DNA of 64,000 bases from JBHIKY01 sp042139015 (GCF_042139015.1 NZ_JBHIKY010000018.1:10049-74048); one strand, 5' to 3'; positions 16,930-24,928 are shown, counted from the stretch's first letter. The notes: generated from the sequence alone by a model not told the origin. A program made the numbers and translations.

Positions 16930-18912
16930 TCACATAGCTGTTTCTGTGCTTTTTGTCGTTTTCACCTTTCCTTGGGACGGCTTCAGTTTCTGCCACACAA
17001 TTACAGTGGCAAGTGCAGCAGCCCCGACCAGATCAAGCCAGCCTGTAGGTTCAATCAAGCAGTAGGCAGTACCAAGCAGTAAAAATCTTTGGATCCAGTT
17101 TGCTTTGGATAAAAGCCACCCCTGCAGTCCGGCAGCAAGACAGAGGACTCCGACTCCTGCTGTAAGAGCAGCCATTATACTGGCTGTGATACTGACTCCA
17201 TCAAACAGCAGCACAGGATTAAACAGGAAGAAAAACGGAATGATGAACCCTGTGATTCCTAATCGGACGGCAGTAAAAGACACCTTGTTCGGCGATGAGC
17301 CTGCCAGTCCTGCCGCAGCATACGATGCCAGTGCAACAGGCGGTGTAATATTGGACAATGCTGCAAAAAAGAACGCAAACATGTGCGCTGTCAGCACCGA
17401 AGCACCAAGCTCAACCAGCAGCGGCGCAGAAACTGTCGCCACGATAATATAGGAAGCTGTCGCCGGCACTCCCATTCCCATGATGATACTGATGATCATT
17501 GTAAAAATCCCCGCAATAAGCAGGCTCCCCCCGGCAAGCTGCAGGATGTTGTTTCCGACCGTTAAGCCGAGACTCGTTAACGTGACTGAGCCTACGACAA
17601 CCCCGACAATCGCACAGGCGATCCCCACAGAAATAGCGGCACGACAGCCTTCTTCAATCGACTTAATGACGATTCTCAGGTTCATTCTTGTCGATTTCTT
17701 AAAGGAGCTAGCCACAATCGTTGCCAATAAAGCAAATACAGCAGCGTAGGTTGGAGTGGTTCCGCTGACAAGTAAGTAAATGAGGACAGCAAGCGGGATG
17801 AATAAATGTCCCTTTTCTTTCATCACCTTTAGTCCATTCGGAATTTTATCCTTGGAAATTCCGGTAAGTCCTATTCGCTTTGCTTCAAAATGAACAGCCA
17901 TAAAAACAGTGAAAAAATAAAGTGATGCTGGAATTAATGCTGCAAGCATAACAGTCGTATACGACACTCCAATAAATTCTGCCATAATAAAGCCTGCGGC
18001 TCCCATGACAGGCGGCGCAATTAAGCCACCAGTGGAGGCAACTGCTTCCACCGCTCCAGCAAAGTGAGGTTTATACCCTGTTTTCTTCATGAGCGGAATG
18101 GAAACGGCACCGGTCGTGACGGTATTCCCAACGGCACTGCCGTTAACCATCCCCATTGAAGCGCTTCCAATAACAGCAACTTTTGCCGGACCGCCGGCAG
18201 AACGCCCTGCCACCGTTAAGGCAAGATCATTAATAAAGTCGGTAAATCCACTGTTTTTCAAAAATGCGCCGAAGAGTACAAACATAAATACGAAAGTCGT
18301 AAACACACTCAATGCAATCCCTAGAATTCCCTGGGTGCCCCAGAACATTGTGTCAATCGTTCGGGTGAAGCTGAATCCGCCATGACTGAAAACTCCAGGC
18401 ATATATGGACCGGCGAAAATGTAGAGCAGAAATATGGCTGCAATAATCGTCAACACGCTGCCGACCACCCTGCGGCTTGCTTCAAACAAAAGAAAGATGG
18501 CAATGGATCCAAAGATGAAATCCCAATTACTCTGGTGGATCCCGCTCCATTCTCTCGCGAATTTCTCATAGATTGACAGGAAATATGCTACTGATGAAAT
18601 CGCCCCTGCGATACAGGCCATATCCCAAATGGTCGGGAGCTTCCTTACTTTTTTATCTTTCTTGCGGGCAGGAAAAAGCAAAAATGCCAGCACTAATAAA
18701 AATCCTAAATTCCAGGCACGAAGAAGGATCGATTCCATGGATCCAATGCTGTTAAAATACATTAAAAACAACGCCCAAAAAATAGTGATACCAGTAATGA
18801 GCAAAGTCATCGGACCGCGGTAATTTCTGGTCAAACCTTCTTCACTAAGCCTTTCCAGCTCCTTAATCTCCGCCTCTGTCATCTCATTTCCTGCAGCATC
18901 AGCTTGTGACAT
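16930..18912 (-). CDS. Fused TRAP transporter permease (DctQM type, TAXI class)
   Basis: A roughly 660-residue membrane protein combining the small DctQ-like domain (about four segments in the first 200 residues) and the large DctM-like domain (about 12 segments). Typical DctM blocks include G-S-A-S-M-G-M-V-N-G-S-A-V-G-N near residue 250 and G-L-I-A-P-P-V-M-G-A-A near 300. It is driven by a sodium or proton gradient and works with the TAXI protein. The start at 18912 is set by AAGGAGG six bases before it; the apparent earlier ATG at 18930 would put the ribosome site inside the gene. First gene of the large operon. Confidence 0.92.
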   Translation of the reverse strand: MSQADAAGNEMTEAEIKELERLSEEGLTRNYRGPMTLLITGITIFWALFLMYFNSIGSMESILLRAWNLGFLLVLAFLLFPARKKDKKVRKLPTIWDMACIAGAISSVAYFLSIYEKFAREWSGIHQSNWDFIFGSIAIFLLFEASRRVVGSVLTIIAAIFLLYIFAGPYMPGVFSHGGFSFTRTIDTMFWGTQGILGIALSVFTTFVFMFVLFGAFLKNSGFTDFINDLALTVAGRSAGGPAKVAVIGSASMGMVNGSAVGNTVTTGAVSIPLMKKTGYKPHFAGAVEAVASTGGLIAPPVMGAAGFIMAEFIGVSYTTVMLAALIPASLYFFTVFMAVHFEAKRIGLTGISKDKIPNGLKVMKEKGHLFIPLAVLIYLLVSGTTPTYAAVFALLATIVASSFKKSTRMNLRIVIKSIEEGCRAAISVGIACAIVGVVVGSVTLTSLGLTVGNNILQLAGGSLLIAGIFTMIISIIMGMGVPATASYIIVATVSAPLLVELGASVLTAHMFAFFFAALSNITPPVALASYAAAGLAGSSPNKVSFTAVRLGITGFIIPFFFLFNPVLLFDGVSITASIMAALTAGVGVLCLAAGLQGWLLSKANWIQRFLLLGTAYCLIEPTGWLDLVGAAALATVIVWQKLKPSQGKVKTTKSTETAM

Positions 18913-18934
18913 CCTCATCCTCCTTTTCAATTAA

Positions 18935-18948
18935 TGACAACGCTTACA
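18935..18948. promoter_or_regulatory. cre site (CcpA) in the operon leader
   Basis: TGACAACGCTTACA matches the cre consensus TGWNANCGNTNWCA at every fixed position, on both strands. It lies between the leader terminator and the TRAP permease start, downstream of the promoter, so CcpA would act as a roadblock. Confidence 0.72.
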
Positions 18949-19060
18949 TTTAACATTTTTTAAATATCCCGTCCTTGCGGGATCCTGGATCCAATCTGAA
19001 TCACAAATGACAGCATATTATTCTGTTCTGCTGCAGCTTGTCCTCCTTTCTACGCTGGTT

Positions 19061-19109
19061 AAAAAAAGCCAGTCCACCCCCCTTATTCAGCAAAGAAGGT
19101 GAACTGGCT
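19061..19109 (-). terminator. Intrinsic terminator in the leader of the large operon (possible attenuator)
   Basis: On the minus strand AGCCAGTTCACC (19109-19098) pairs with GGTGGACTGGCT (19078-19067), with one mismatch, and is followed by TTTTTTT. It stands after the promoter at 19191-19219 and about 150 bases before the first gene, so read-through must be regulated or leaky. A smaller perfect hairpin, TTAACTC-N7-GAGTTAA, precedes it at 19124-19144. Confidence 0.75.
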
Positions 19110-19190
19110 CTGTGCTCTAAGCCTTAACTCTGGCGTGGAGTTAAATTAAAACACTCAGTCCGTAATGTGAAACTATTCTGATTAATGAAA

Positions 19191-19219
19191 ATAATACGTG
19201 GTGTGTTTCCTATTGTCAA
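19191..19219 (-). promoter_or_regulatory. Sigma-A promoter of the large catabolic operon
   Basis: On the minus strand TTGACA (19219-19214) and TATTAT (19196-19191) are separated by exactly 17 bases. The -35 is a perfect consensus. Transcription would begin near 19184, giving a leader of about 270 bases with hairpins and a cre site. Confidence 0.75.
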
Positions 19220-19319
19220 CACTATATCTAAAAAAACATGAGATTCGTCCCACACACATTTGGTTCAGGACAAAGCAATATTGTCTGTTGGTTTTGCCGT
19301 TTAGCGGAAGAAAAGTAAA

Positions 19320-19360
19320 CAGCCCGGCCGCCTTTTTGAAAACAAAAGACAGCCGGGCTG
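19320..19360 (-). terminator. Terminator after the dicarboxylate symporter gene
   Basis: CAGCCCGGC (19320-19328) and GCCGGGCTG (19352-19360) form a perfect nine-pair GC-rich stem. It lies 16 bases past the stop codon of the minus-strand symporter gene; T-rich sequence is present on both sides. Confidence 0.75.
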
Positions 19361-19375
19361 ATTGTTATTTTATTG

Positions 19376-20605
19376 TTAAGACGATGGTATTTGATCCTTC
19401 TTTTTCTCAGAACGGTCAATAATATACGCGCATGCCGCATCCCCGGTAACATTCAACGAGGTCCGAAGCATATCCAGAATTCGGTCGACCCCGAGAATAA
19501 TCGCAATACCTTCGACAGGCAGACCTACCTGCGTCAATACCATGGAAAGCATGATCAGACCAACACCAGGCACTCCGGCAGTTCCGATGCTTGCCAGAGT
19601 GGCTGTGAGCACGACCATAATTAATTGAGTAAGTGACAGATCCACCCCATACACCTGCGCGATAAATATTGTAGCTACGGCCTGCATAATGCCGGTGCCG
19701 TCCATATTTATCGTAGCGCCCAGAGGCTGAACAAAGCTGCTGACCTGCTTACTGATACCAAGACGTTCCTGAGCCGTTTTCATCGAAATCGGCAGAGTTC
19801 CCGTCGAGCTTGACGTACTAAACGCTACGGTCATCGCAGGAAAGAAATTTTTATAAAATTCCAGCGGGTTTGCTTTCCCGATTACTCTGATTGCAAGTGA
19901 ATAAGTAATAATCGCATGCAGGAGCAATGCGCTGATCAGCGTGATCATGTACATCGCCATCGATTGTATCCCTTCTACCCCGCTCGAGCCGAGAGCGGAA
20001 GCGATCAAGGCAAAAGCTCCGTATGGCGCTGTATACATGACAATAGTTACAAGGAACATCATCACACTGTTCCCTTGTTCGAGCAGCTTGTGAATGGCTG
20101 CCGTCTTTTCCCCAAGTCTAGCCAAAGCAATACCGAGGAAAATCGCAAGAGCTATGATCTGAAGCATCTCAGCATCGGCAAGAGCCGCTACCGGACTGTC
20201 CGGAATGATATTAAGGAGCGTGTCCATGATTGGAGGGGCTTCCTCTGCTTCGTAATTTGCACTTTCAGTATCAAATACACCTTCTTGGCCCGGTTGAACT
20301 ACATATGCGAGTGTCAGGCCGATTATTAATGCGATAAACGTGGTAATAAGGTAGAAGGCAATTGTCTGTGTTCCAATTCTCCCCAACTGTACGGGATCCT
20401 TCAAGCTGGCAGTACCCAGCGCAATGGAAATGAAAACGATCGGCACAACAAGCATCGTAATGAGATTAAGAAAGACCTGGCCGACAGGGTTGAGAATGTA
20501 AGTATCAATAAAGTTAAATACGTCTCCAGGAACCGCGTTTAAAGAAAGACCGACGATAACCCCGAGGAGTAACGCTATCAGAATCTTTTTCGTTAAATTC
20601 TCCAT
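19376..20605 (-). CDS. Dicarboxylate/amino acid:cation symporter (DAACS family)
   Basis: A 409-residue GltP/DctA-like secondary carrier. Family marks are all present: the serine-rich hairpin S-T-S-S-S-T-G-T-L-P near residue 240, G-A-T-I-N-M-D-G-T-G near 273, G-V-P-G-V-G near 325 and D-R-I-L-D-M-L-R-T-S-L-N-V-T-G-D-A near 375, which carry sodium and carboxylate ligands. It imports glutamate, aspartate or C4-dicarboxylates with a cation. It is separately terminated and probably has its own promoter (TTGAAA-16-TATATC around 20767-20794), so it is not part of the operon, but a related substrate is plausible. The ATG has GAGGAG upstream. Confidence 0.92.
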   Translation of the reverse strand: MENLTKKILIALLLGVIVGLSLNAVPGDVFNFIDTYILNPVGQVFLNLITMLVVPIVFISIALGTASLKDPVQLGRIGTQTIAFYLITTFIALIIGLTLAYVVQPGQEGVFDTESANYEAEEAPPIMDTLLNIIPDSPVAALADAEMLQIIALAIFLGIALARLGEKTAAIHKLLEQGNSVMMFLVTIVMYTAPYGAFALIASALGSSGVEGIQSMAMYMITLISALLLHAIITYSLAIRVIGKANPLEFYKNFFPAMTVAFSTSSSTGTLPISMKTAQERLGISKQVSSFVQPLGATINMDGTGIMQAVATIFIAQVYGVDLSLTQLIMVVLTATLASIGTAGVPGVGLIMLSMVLTQVGLPVEGIAIILGVDRILDMLRTSLNVTGDAACAYIIDRSEKKKDQIPSS

Positions 20606-21018
20606 ATTAACCTGCTCCTCTCTATATTTAATTTAATTCGCTAATGTTAGTGAAATTCCCCCCTTTAAAAGGTATATTTTCCGTGTTTCCTATTATGTAT
20701 TTCAGGACATAAAACCGCTGCTTCCCACACGTAAAACTAATCTTTCATACCCTTTTTCAGATATAGGTTAAACCGCTAAATTTTCAAAACATTCTAACAT
20801 TAACTATTCAATTTAATAAATCACGTGAGGAAGATGAATTTTGTTTGTTTTTGTCCGTATTTCGCAGAATAAAGTATAACATATCATTCTGCGAACGCAA
20901 TAACCAAGATATGCTATAATCATTACGTTAATATAGAAAACGAATAAATGCCTCCAAATTAGAATATAAGTTGGTACAGGCTGCAGCTCCTATTCTATCA
21001 GTCTGCTTGGAGGTAAGT
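20606..21018. other. Divergent promoter region between the DAACS gene and the DedA pseudogene
   Basis: No gene found. It has a possible minus-strand promoter for the symporter (TTGAAA near 20790, TATATC near 20767), an extended -10 TGCTATAAT ending at 20920 for the plus-strand gene, and the inverted repeat described at 20861-20895. The 12-mer GTGTTTCCTATT at 20683 is shared with the promoter of the large operon. Confidence 0.55.
20861..20895. promoter_or_regulatory. Perfect 10-bp inverted repeat, candidate operator
   Basis: TTCGCAGAAT at 20861-20870 and ATTCTGCGAA at 20886-20895 are exact reverse complements separated by 15 bases (centre-to-centre about 25 bp). The right arm ends 19 bases before the TATAAT of the dedA/uppP promoter, where a repressor would block the -35 region. 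No T-run follows, so it is less likely a terminator. Confidence 0.5.
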
Positions 21019-21620
21019 GTGATACACGGAATCATTCAATTTATGGAAGAGTTTGGGTACCTTGGAATCATTCTGATGATTGCAGCAGAAAATGTGTTTC
21101 CTCCTCTTCCTTCAGAGCTTATCCTTGCGTTTGGCGGATTTATGACCACATATACGACGTTAAGTATTCCAGGAGTGGTTCTTGCCTCCACAGCAGGTTC
21201 GGTTGGCGGAGCCTTGATACTTTACCGTATTGGAACGTTATTTGATATCCCCCGTCTCGAGAAAGCCGTGGAACGCTGGAAAATCTTAAATATCAATAGA
21301 GAGAACCTTTATCGGGCAGAAAGCTGGTTTGAGAAATTCGGACCATGGACAGTTATGATCTGCCGGGTTATTCCGTTAGTACAAAGATTTCCATCCCGGC
21401 TGGAATGTCACGGATGAAAATATGGCAGTTCCTTTTGTTCACGACGTTAGGCACGCTGATTTGGAATACATTTCTTGTTTCCGCGGGAGCTCTGTTAAGT
21501 GATTCATGGCCGGAAATTATGCGTTTTATGAAAATGTACTCAAATTTTACGTATACCACCCTATGCTTACTTACAGTTTTATTCTTTTTATTAGCTCTCT
21601 TTAGAAGAAAAAATAAATAA
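21019..21620 (+). pseudogene. DedA family (VTT domain) membrane protein gene with a frameshift
   Basis: The N-terminal part from a GTG at 21019 (GGAGG five bases upstream) reads as a normal DedA protein: A-A-E-N-V-F-P-P-L-P-S-E, then C-R-V-I-P-L-V. At about 21376-21384 the reading moves to another frame, where I-S-I-P-A-G-M-S-R-M and the C-terminal segments continue. Comparison with the usual C-R-x-x-P-x-x-R-x-x-I-S-I-P-A-G pattern suggests four bases are missing. DedA proteins include UptA, an undecaprenyl-phosphate translocase. It directly precedes uppP. A sequencing error is possible. Confidence 0.75.
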
Positions 21621-21633
21621 TAGGGGAAATGGA

Positions 21634-22464
21634 ATGGAATTGCTTGAGCTGTTAAAAGCAGTGATTTTGGGAGTGGTAGAGGGATTAACTGAATTTGCTC
21701 CTGTGTCCTCAACCGGACATATGGTGATAGTAGATGACATGTGGCTTCAATCGGAATTATTTCTCGGGAAATATACAGCGAATACATTTAAAATCGTCAT
21801 TCAGTTAGGATCGATCTTAGCTGTAATTATCATATTTAAAGATAGATTTATTGATTTATTAGGTTTAAACCAGCGTGATACGACTGCTTCAGGAGTTCAG
21901 AACCGATTAAAATTATCTCAGGTTTTTATAGGACTGCTTCCTGCCGCCGTATTAGGATTATTGTTTGAAGATTACATTGATGAATATTTATTTTCTATCG
22001 AAACGGTACTTATCGGATTAGTACTCGGGGCGTTTTTCATGATTCTTGCTGATGCTTTCAGCTCCAGGAAGCCTGCTGTAGTGACAGTTGATCAGATTAC
22101 GTACAGCCAGGCTTTTATCGTTGGGCTCATTCAATGCTTTTCACTCTGGCCCGGATTCTCCCGCTCCGGCTCCACTATATCCGGAGGCGTGCTGCTCGGA
22201 ATGACCCATCGGGCCGCAGCGGATTTCACCTTCATTATGGCAGTCCCGATAATGGCAGGGGCAAGCGCACTGTCCTTGATAAAAAACTGGCAGTATTTTA
22301 CTATTGAAGCTCTCCCATTTTTTATCGTCGGCTTTATTAGCGCTTTTTTGTTTGCCCTCCTTTCCATCCGCTTCTTTTTGAAGCTTATTAATAAAATCAG
22401 GCTCGTTCCGTTTGCCGTTTATCGGATCGTACTCGCAGGCCTCATTATTGTGTTTATCCTCTAG
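21634..22464 (+). CDS. uppP: Undecaprenyl-diphosphatase
   Basis: A 276-residue membrane enzyme (UppP/BacA) that removes a phosphate from undecaprenyl pyrophosphate at the outer side of the membrane to recycle the cell-wall lipid carrier; it also gives bacitracin tolerance. The two active-site motifs are clear: E-G-L-T-E-F-A-P-V-S-S-T-G-H near residue 16 and P-G-F-S-R-S-G-S-T near 172. Length is normal. It starts 13 bases after the broken DedA gene, with GGGG and a seven-base gap as ribosome site, so both were probably one transcript. The pairing of UppP with a lipid carrier flippase makes functional sense. Confidence 0.95.
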   Translation: MELLELLKAVILGVVEGLTEFAPVSSTGHMVIVDDMWLQSELFLGKYTANTFKIVIQLGSILAVIIIFKDRFIDLLGLNQRDTTASGVQNRLKLSQVFIGLLPAAVLGLLFEDYIDEYLFSIETVLIGLVLGAFFMILADAFSSRKPAVVTVDQITYSQAFIVGLIQCFSLWPGFSRSGSTISGGVLLGMTHRAAADFTFIMAVPIMAGASALSLIKNWQYFTIEALPFFIVGFISAFLFALLSIRFFLKLINKIRLVPFAVYRIVLAGLIIVFIL

Positions 22465-22489
22465 CTTATTATGAAATGGAGTCAGATTC

Positions 22490-23332
22490 ATGAATACACA
22501 TCAAATATTTTATGGAGAAACTGTACGCTGGATCGATCATTCCAGTACAGGCTTACAATTTAACCCGCTTCAGTCGTTTGCTCTCGATGACACTTTCTGC
22601 ATCAGCACAGGAGAACACCGCTCCGCCCCAGTGATGCGGGCGTGGGTGCACGCTCCGACGATTGTGCTTGGGATTCAGGACAGCCGCCTGCCTCATATAG
22701 AAGAAGGCACCGCTTTCCTACAGGAGCAGGGCTACCGGGTGATTGTCAGAAACTCCGGCGGTTTGGCAGTCGTCCTTGATGAAGGAATTTTTAATCTTTC
22801 TCTTATATTTAAGGAAGAAAAATTGATCTCGATAAACAGTGGATACGATTTAATGCATGATTTAATGAAAAGAATCTTTCCTGATGCCCCCGGTGAAATT
22901 AAGGCTTATGAAATAGAAGGTTCCTATTGTCCGGGAAACTATGACTTAAGCATCAATGGCCGAAAATTTGCAGGCATTTCCCAGCGGCGGATCCGGGGAG
23001 GAACAGCCGTACAAATTTATGTGGCTGTCACCGACAGCGGTCCGGAAAGGGCAGCGCTGCTTCAGGAATTTTATGAACGAGCGGTACAGGGCAGAACGGT
23101 TAAATACCAATGGCCCCGTATTCGTCCAGAGGTAATGGCATCCCTATCTGAGATTTATGAACAGGAAATCGATATTAAGGATGTGCTGTATCGACTGCTG
23201 TCAGCTGCAAGACAACATGGTGTACTTATGCAGTCTTCGTCATTAACTAATGAAGAACTGCATCGTTTTGATTATTTGTTTCAGCGGGTGAGCGAACGTA
23301 ATCAAAAAGCCCTTGCCTTTTTAGAGGCTTGA
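22490..23332 (+). CDS. lipL: Octanoyl-[GcvH]:protein N-octanoyltransferase
   Basis: A 280-residue amidotransferase of the lipoate-protein ligase fold (B. subtilis YwfL/LipL). It moves an octanoyl group from GcvH to the E2 subunits of 2-oxoacid dehydrogenases in lipoate assembly. The catalytic cysteine is seen in G-S-Y-C-P-G-N-Y-D-L-S at residue 147, close to Cys150 of the B. subtilis enzyme, and the K-F-A-G-I-S-Q-R-R block follows. The neighbour pta and the later hemQ are also neighbours of lipL in B. subtilis. The ATG has GGAG eight bases upstream. Confidence 0.93.
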   Translation: MNTHQIFYGETVRWIDHSSTGLQFNPLQSFALDDTFCISTGEHRSAPVMRAWVHAPTIVLGIQDSRLPHIEEGTAFLQEQGYRVIVRNSGGLAVVLDEGIFNLSLIFKEEKLISINSGYDLMHDLMKRIFPDAPGEIKAYEIEGSYCPGNYDLSINGRKFAGISQRRIRGGTAVQIYVAVTDSGPERAALLQEFYERAVQGRTVKYQWPRIRPEVMASLSEIYEQEIDIKDVLYRLLSAARQHGVLMQSSSLTNEELHRFDYLFQRVSERNQKALAFLEA

Positions 23333-23356
23333 AAGTGACGGCAGCGCTGCCTGCTT

Positions 23357-23580
23357 ATTCCACGGCTCGGCTTCTGTTTCCCGCTCCCGGGCCGTATTTC
23401 CACCGATGCGGAACGATTTCACGCTCAAGGTTGGGGTTTCCTCTTTTGCGGGGAGCATTTCCACCTCAGCCTAGCTCGTTTCCCTCCTTGCGTTGTGCGT
23501 TTCCCCTGAAGTTGGGCAGTTTCCACCGACTGTCTGCTTTTTCCACGTAACAGTTTGCTTATCCCGCTCGCGGTGTTCAA
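23357..23580. repeat. Phased short repeat array: TTTCC every 20-21 bp, 11 units
   Basis: TTCC-like cores begin at 23358, 23378, 23398, 23418, 23438, 23459, 23480, 23501, 23521, 23541 and 23561, so every step is 20 or 21 bases. Ten of the 11 keep TTTC or TTCC (the fourth is TTTCA, the last ATCCC). The intervening 15 or so bases are GC-rich and different from unit to unit. Spacing equals two DNA helical turns. It is not a CRISPR (no conserved 25-35-base repeat) and does not keep a reading frame. Function unknown. Confidence 0.7.
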
Positions 23581-23618
23581 ACGCAGGACGCCTGCTACCC
23601 CAACTCTTCGTTAAAAAC

Positions 23619-23656
23619 GCAAAAAATGGAGGCAGGGAAAGAATCCCGCCTCCATT
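23619..23656 (-). terminator. Terminator of pta
   Basis: AATGGAGGC and GCCTCCATT form a strong stem around GGGA/TCCC, and the minus strand continues with TTTTTT. It lies 18 bases after the pta stop codon. Confidence 0.85.
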
Positions 23657-23673
23657 GTATATTCAGCTACTAT

Positions 23674-24675
23674 TTATGCATTAACGAGAAGTGTTTTTTT
23701 TTCTTCAATTGCCTGTTTGGCTGTAATGAGAGCCAGCTTATAAACGTCCTTTGTGCTGCAGCCTCGTGACAAATCATTCACTGGTTTGTTCAGCCCCTGC
23801 AGAATGGGGCCAATGGCGTCATAGCCGCCAAGACGCTGGGCAATCTTATAGCCTAAGTTACCTGACTCAAGGCTTGGGAAGATAAATACATTCGCTTCCC
23901 CCTGTAACGGAGAATCTGGTGCTTTCTTTAGCGCAACTGCCGGCACGAATGCTGCATCAAATTGGAATTCTCCGTCTATTACAAGATCCGGTCGAGTTTT
24001 CTGTGCTGTCACCGTTGCTTCGGAAACCTTTTTTGTTTCCAAAGAAGACGCAGACCCTTTCGTTGAAAAGCTCAGCATTGCAACTTTTGGATCAATTTCA
24101 AACGTTTTGGCCGTTTCTGCTGTCGAAATAGCGATTTCTGCCAATTCTTCAGCGTTGGGAGAAATATTAATGGCACAGTCGGCAAAAACAAATTTTTTGT
24201 CCTCTTTTACCATGATAAAGACCCCGGATGTTTTCTGGATACCCGGTTTCGTTTTGATAATCTGTAAAGCCGGCCGCACGGTATCCCCGGTTGAGTGAGC
24301 TGCTCCACTCACTAATCCGTCTGCAAAATCAAGGTATACAAGCATTGTCCCAAAATAGTTCGGATCCTGCAGCTTTTCGTGGGCCGACTCTTCTGATTCT
24401 TTTCCTTTGCGGCGTTTTACAAATGCAGAAACAAGCTCATCAAACCGCTCGTACGTTTTCGGATCGAATATTTCCGCTTTTGTCAGAGAAACTCCGAGAG
24501 AATCTGCTTTTTTCAGCACATCTTCTTTTTTTCCTACAATTATCGGCTTCAGCATCCCATCCTGTGACAGCTGAGCCGCAGCTTCTACAATCCGTTCGTC
24601 CTCACCTTCCGGAAATACGATCGATGGATATTCCGTTTTCACCTGGCTTTTAATGCTGTCAAAGAGATCAACCAC
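23674..24675 (-). CDS. pta: Phosphate acetyltransferase
   Basis: A roughly 333-residue enzyme converting acetyl-CoA and phosphate to acetyl phosphate for overflow acetate production. Motifs of the Pta/PTB family are clear: I-V-F-P-E-G-E-D-E-R near the start, G-T-M-L-V-Y, D-G-L-V-S-G-A-A-H-S-T-G-D-T-V-R-P-A near the middle and the end R-G-C-S-T-K-D-V-Y. The ATG at 24681 is only one base after AAGGAGG, too close for use; the GTG two codons later (24675) has a seven-base gap and gives M-V-D-L-F, matching B. subtilis Pta. A longer frame reaching 24852 is not supported. Confidence 0.93.
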   Translation of the reverse strand: MVDLFDSIKSQVKTEYPSIVFPEGEDERIVEAAAQLSQDGMLKPIIVGKKEDVLKKADSLGVSLTKAEIFDPKTYERFDELVSAFVKRRKGKESEESAHEKLQDPNYFGTMLVYLDFADGLVSGAAHSTGDTVRPALQIIKTKPGIQKTSGVFIMVKEDKKFVFADCAINISPNAEELAEIAISTAETAKTFEIDPKVAMLSFSTKGSASSLETKKVSEATVTAQKTRPDLVIDGEFQFDAAFVPAVALKKAPDSPLQGEANVFIFPSLESGNLGYKIAQRLGGYDAIGPILQGLNKPVNDLSRGCSTKDVYKLALITAKQAIEEKKTLLVNA

Positions 24676-24914
24676 AGCCATTCCTCCTTCAAGAATCTTG
24701 CGTTTCTCACAAAAGCTGTTCTGCTTCGATGAATGCCGTCTCGTTTTCTCTATATATGATACCCGCTGACGGGCTGTAAATAATCTTTTGTGAAAATGTT
24801 TCAATCTTTTTTCATACCTAGCATACTCCTCTTTCTGAAAAAAATAAACCAACTTGCATAAAATAGAAATAATAAAAATTTTCTAACTCCTTCTTCCGGC
24901 TCTAACCCTTGATA

Positions 24915-24928
24915 TAAAAGCGTTTTCA
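24915..24928. promoter_or_regulatory. cre-like site upstream of pta
   Basis: On the minus strand TGAAAACGCTTTTA fits TGWNANCGNTNWCA except at one position. Activation of pta by CcpA through an upstream cre is known in B. subtilis, which fits this site, about 240 bases before the start codon. Confidence 0.5.

Larger units (their letters stand above)
23333..23672. other. Convergent gap between lipL and pta
   Basis: No gene. It contains the 20-21 bp phased TTTCC array at 23357-23580 and the pta terminator at 23619-23656. Confidence 0.7.

Noticed and set aside
19061..19109. T-box riboswitch in the TRAP operon leader
   Set aside because: GGGTGG occurs, but on the 3' side of the terminator; no Stem I or antiterminator with the T-box sequence was found and the genes are not amino acid genes.
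23329..23550. A 73-residue reading frame over the TTTCC array with Phe about every seven residues
   Set aside because: The 20-base steps break the codon phase, so the apparent heptad pattern is not kept; it overlaps the lipL stop and has no ribosome site.
23357..23580. CRISPR array
   Set aside because: The conserved part is only about five bases, units are 20-21 bases, and no cas genes are present.
24676..24852. Extra 57-59 residues at the start of pta
   Set aside because: The extension has no ribosome site, is basic and unlike Pta proteins, and an AAGGAGG lies at 24682-24688.
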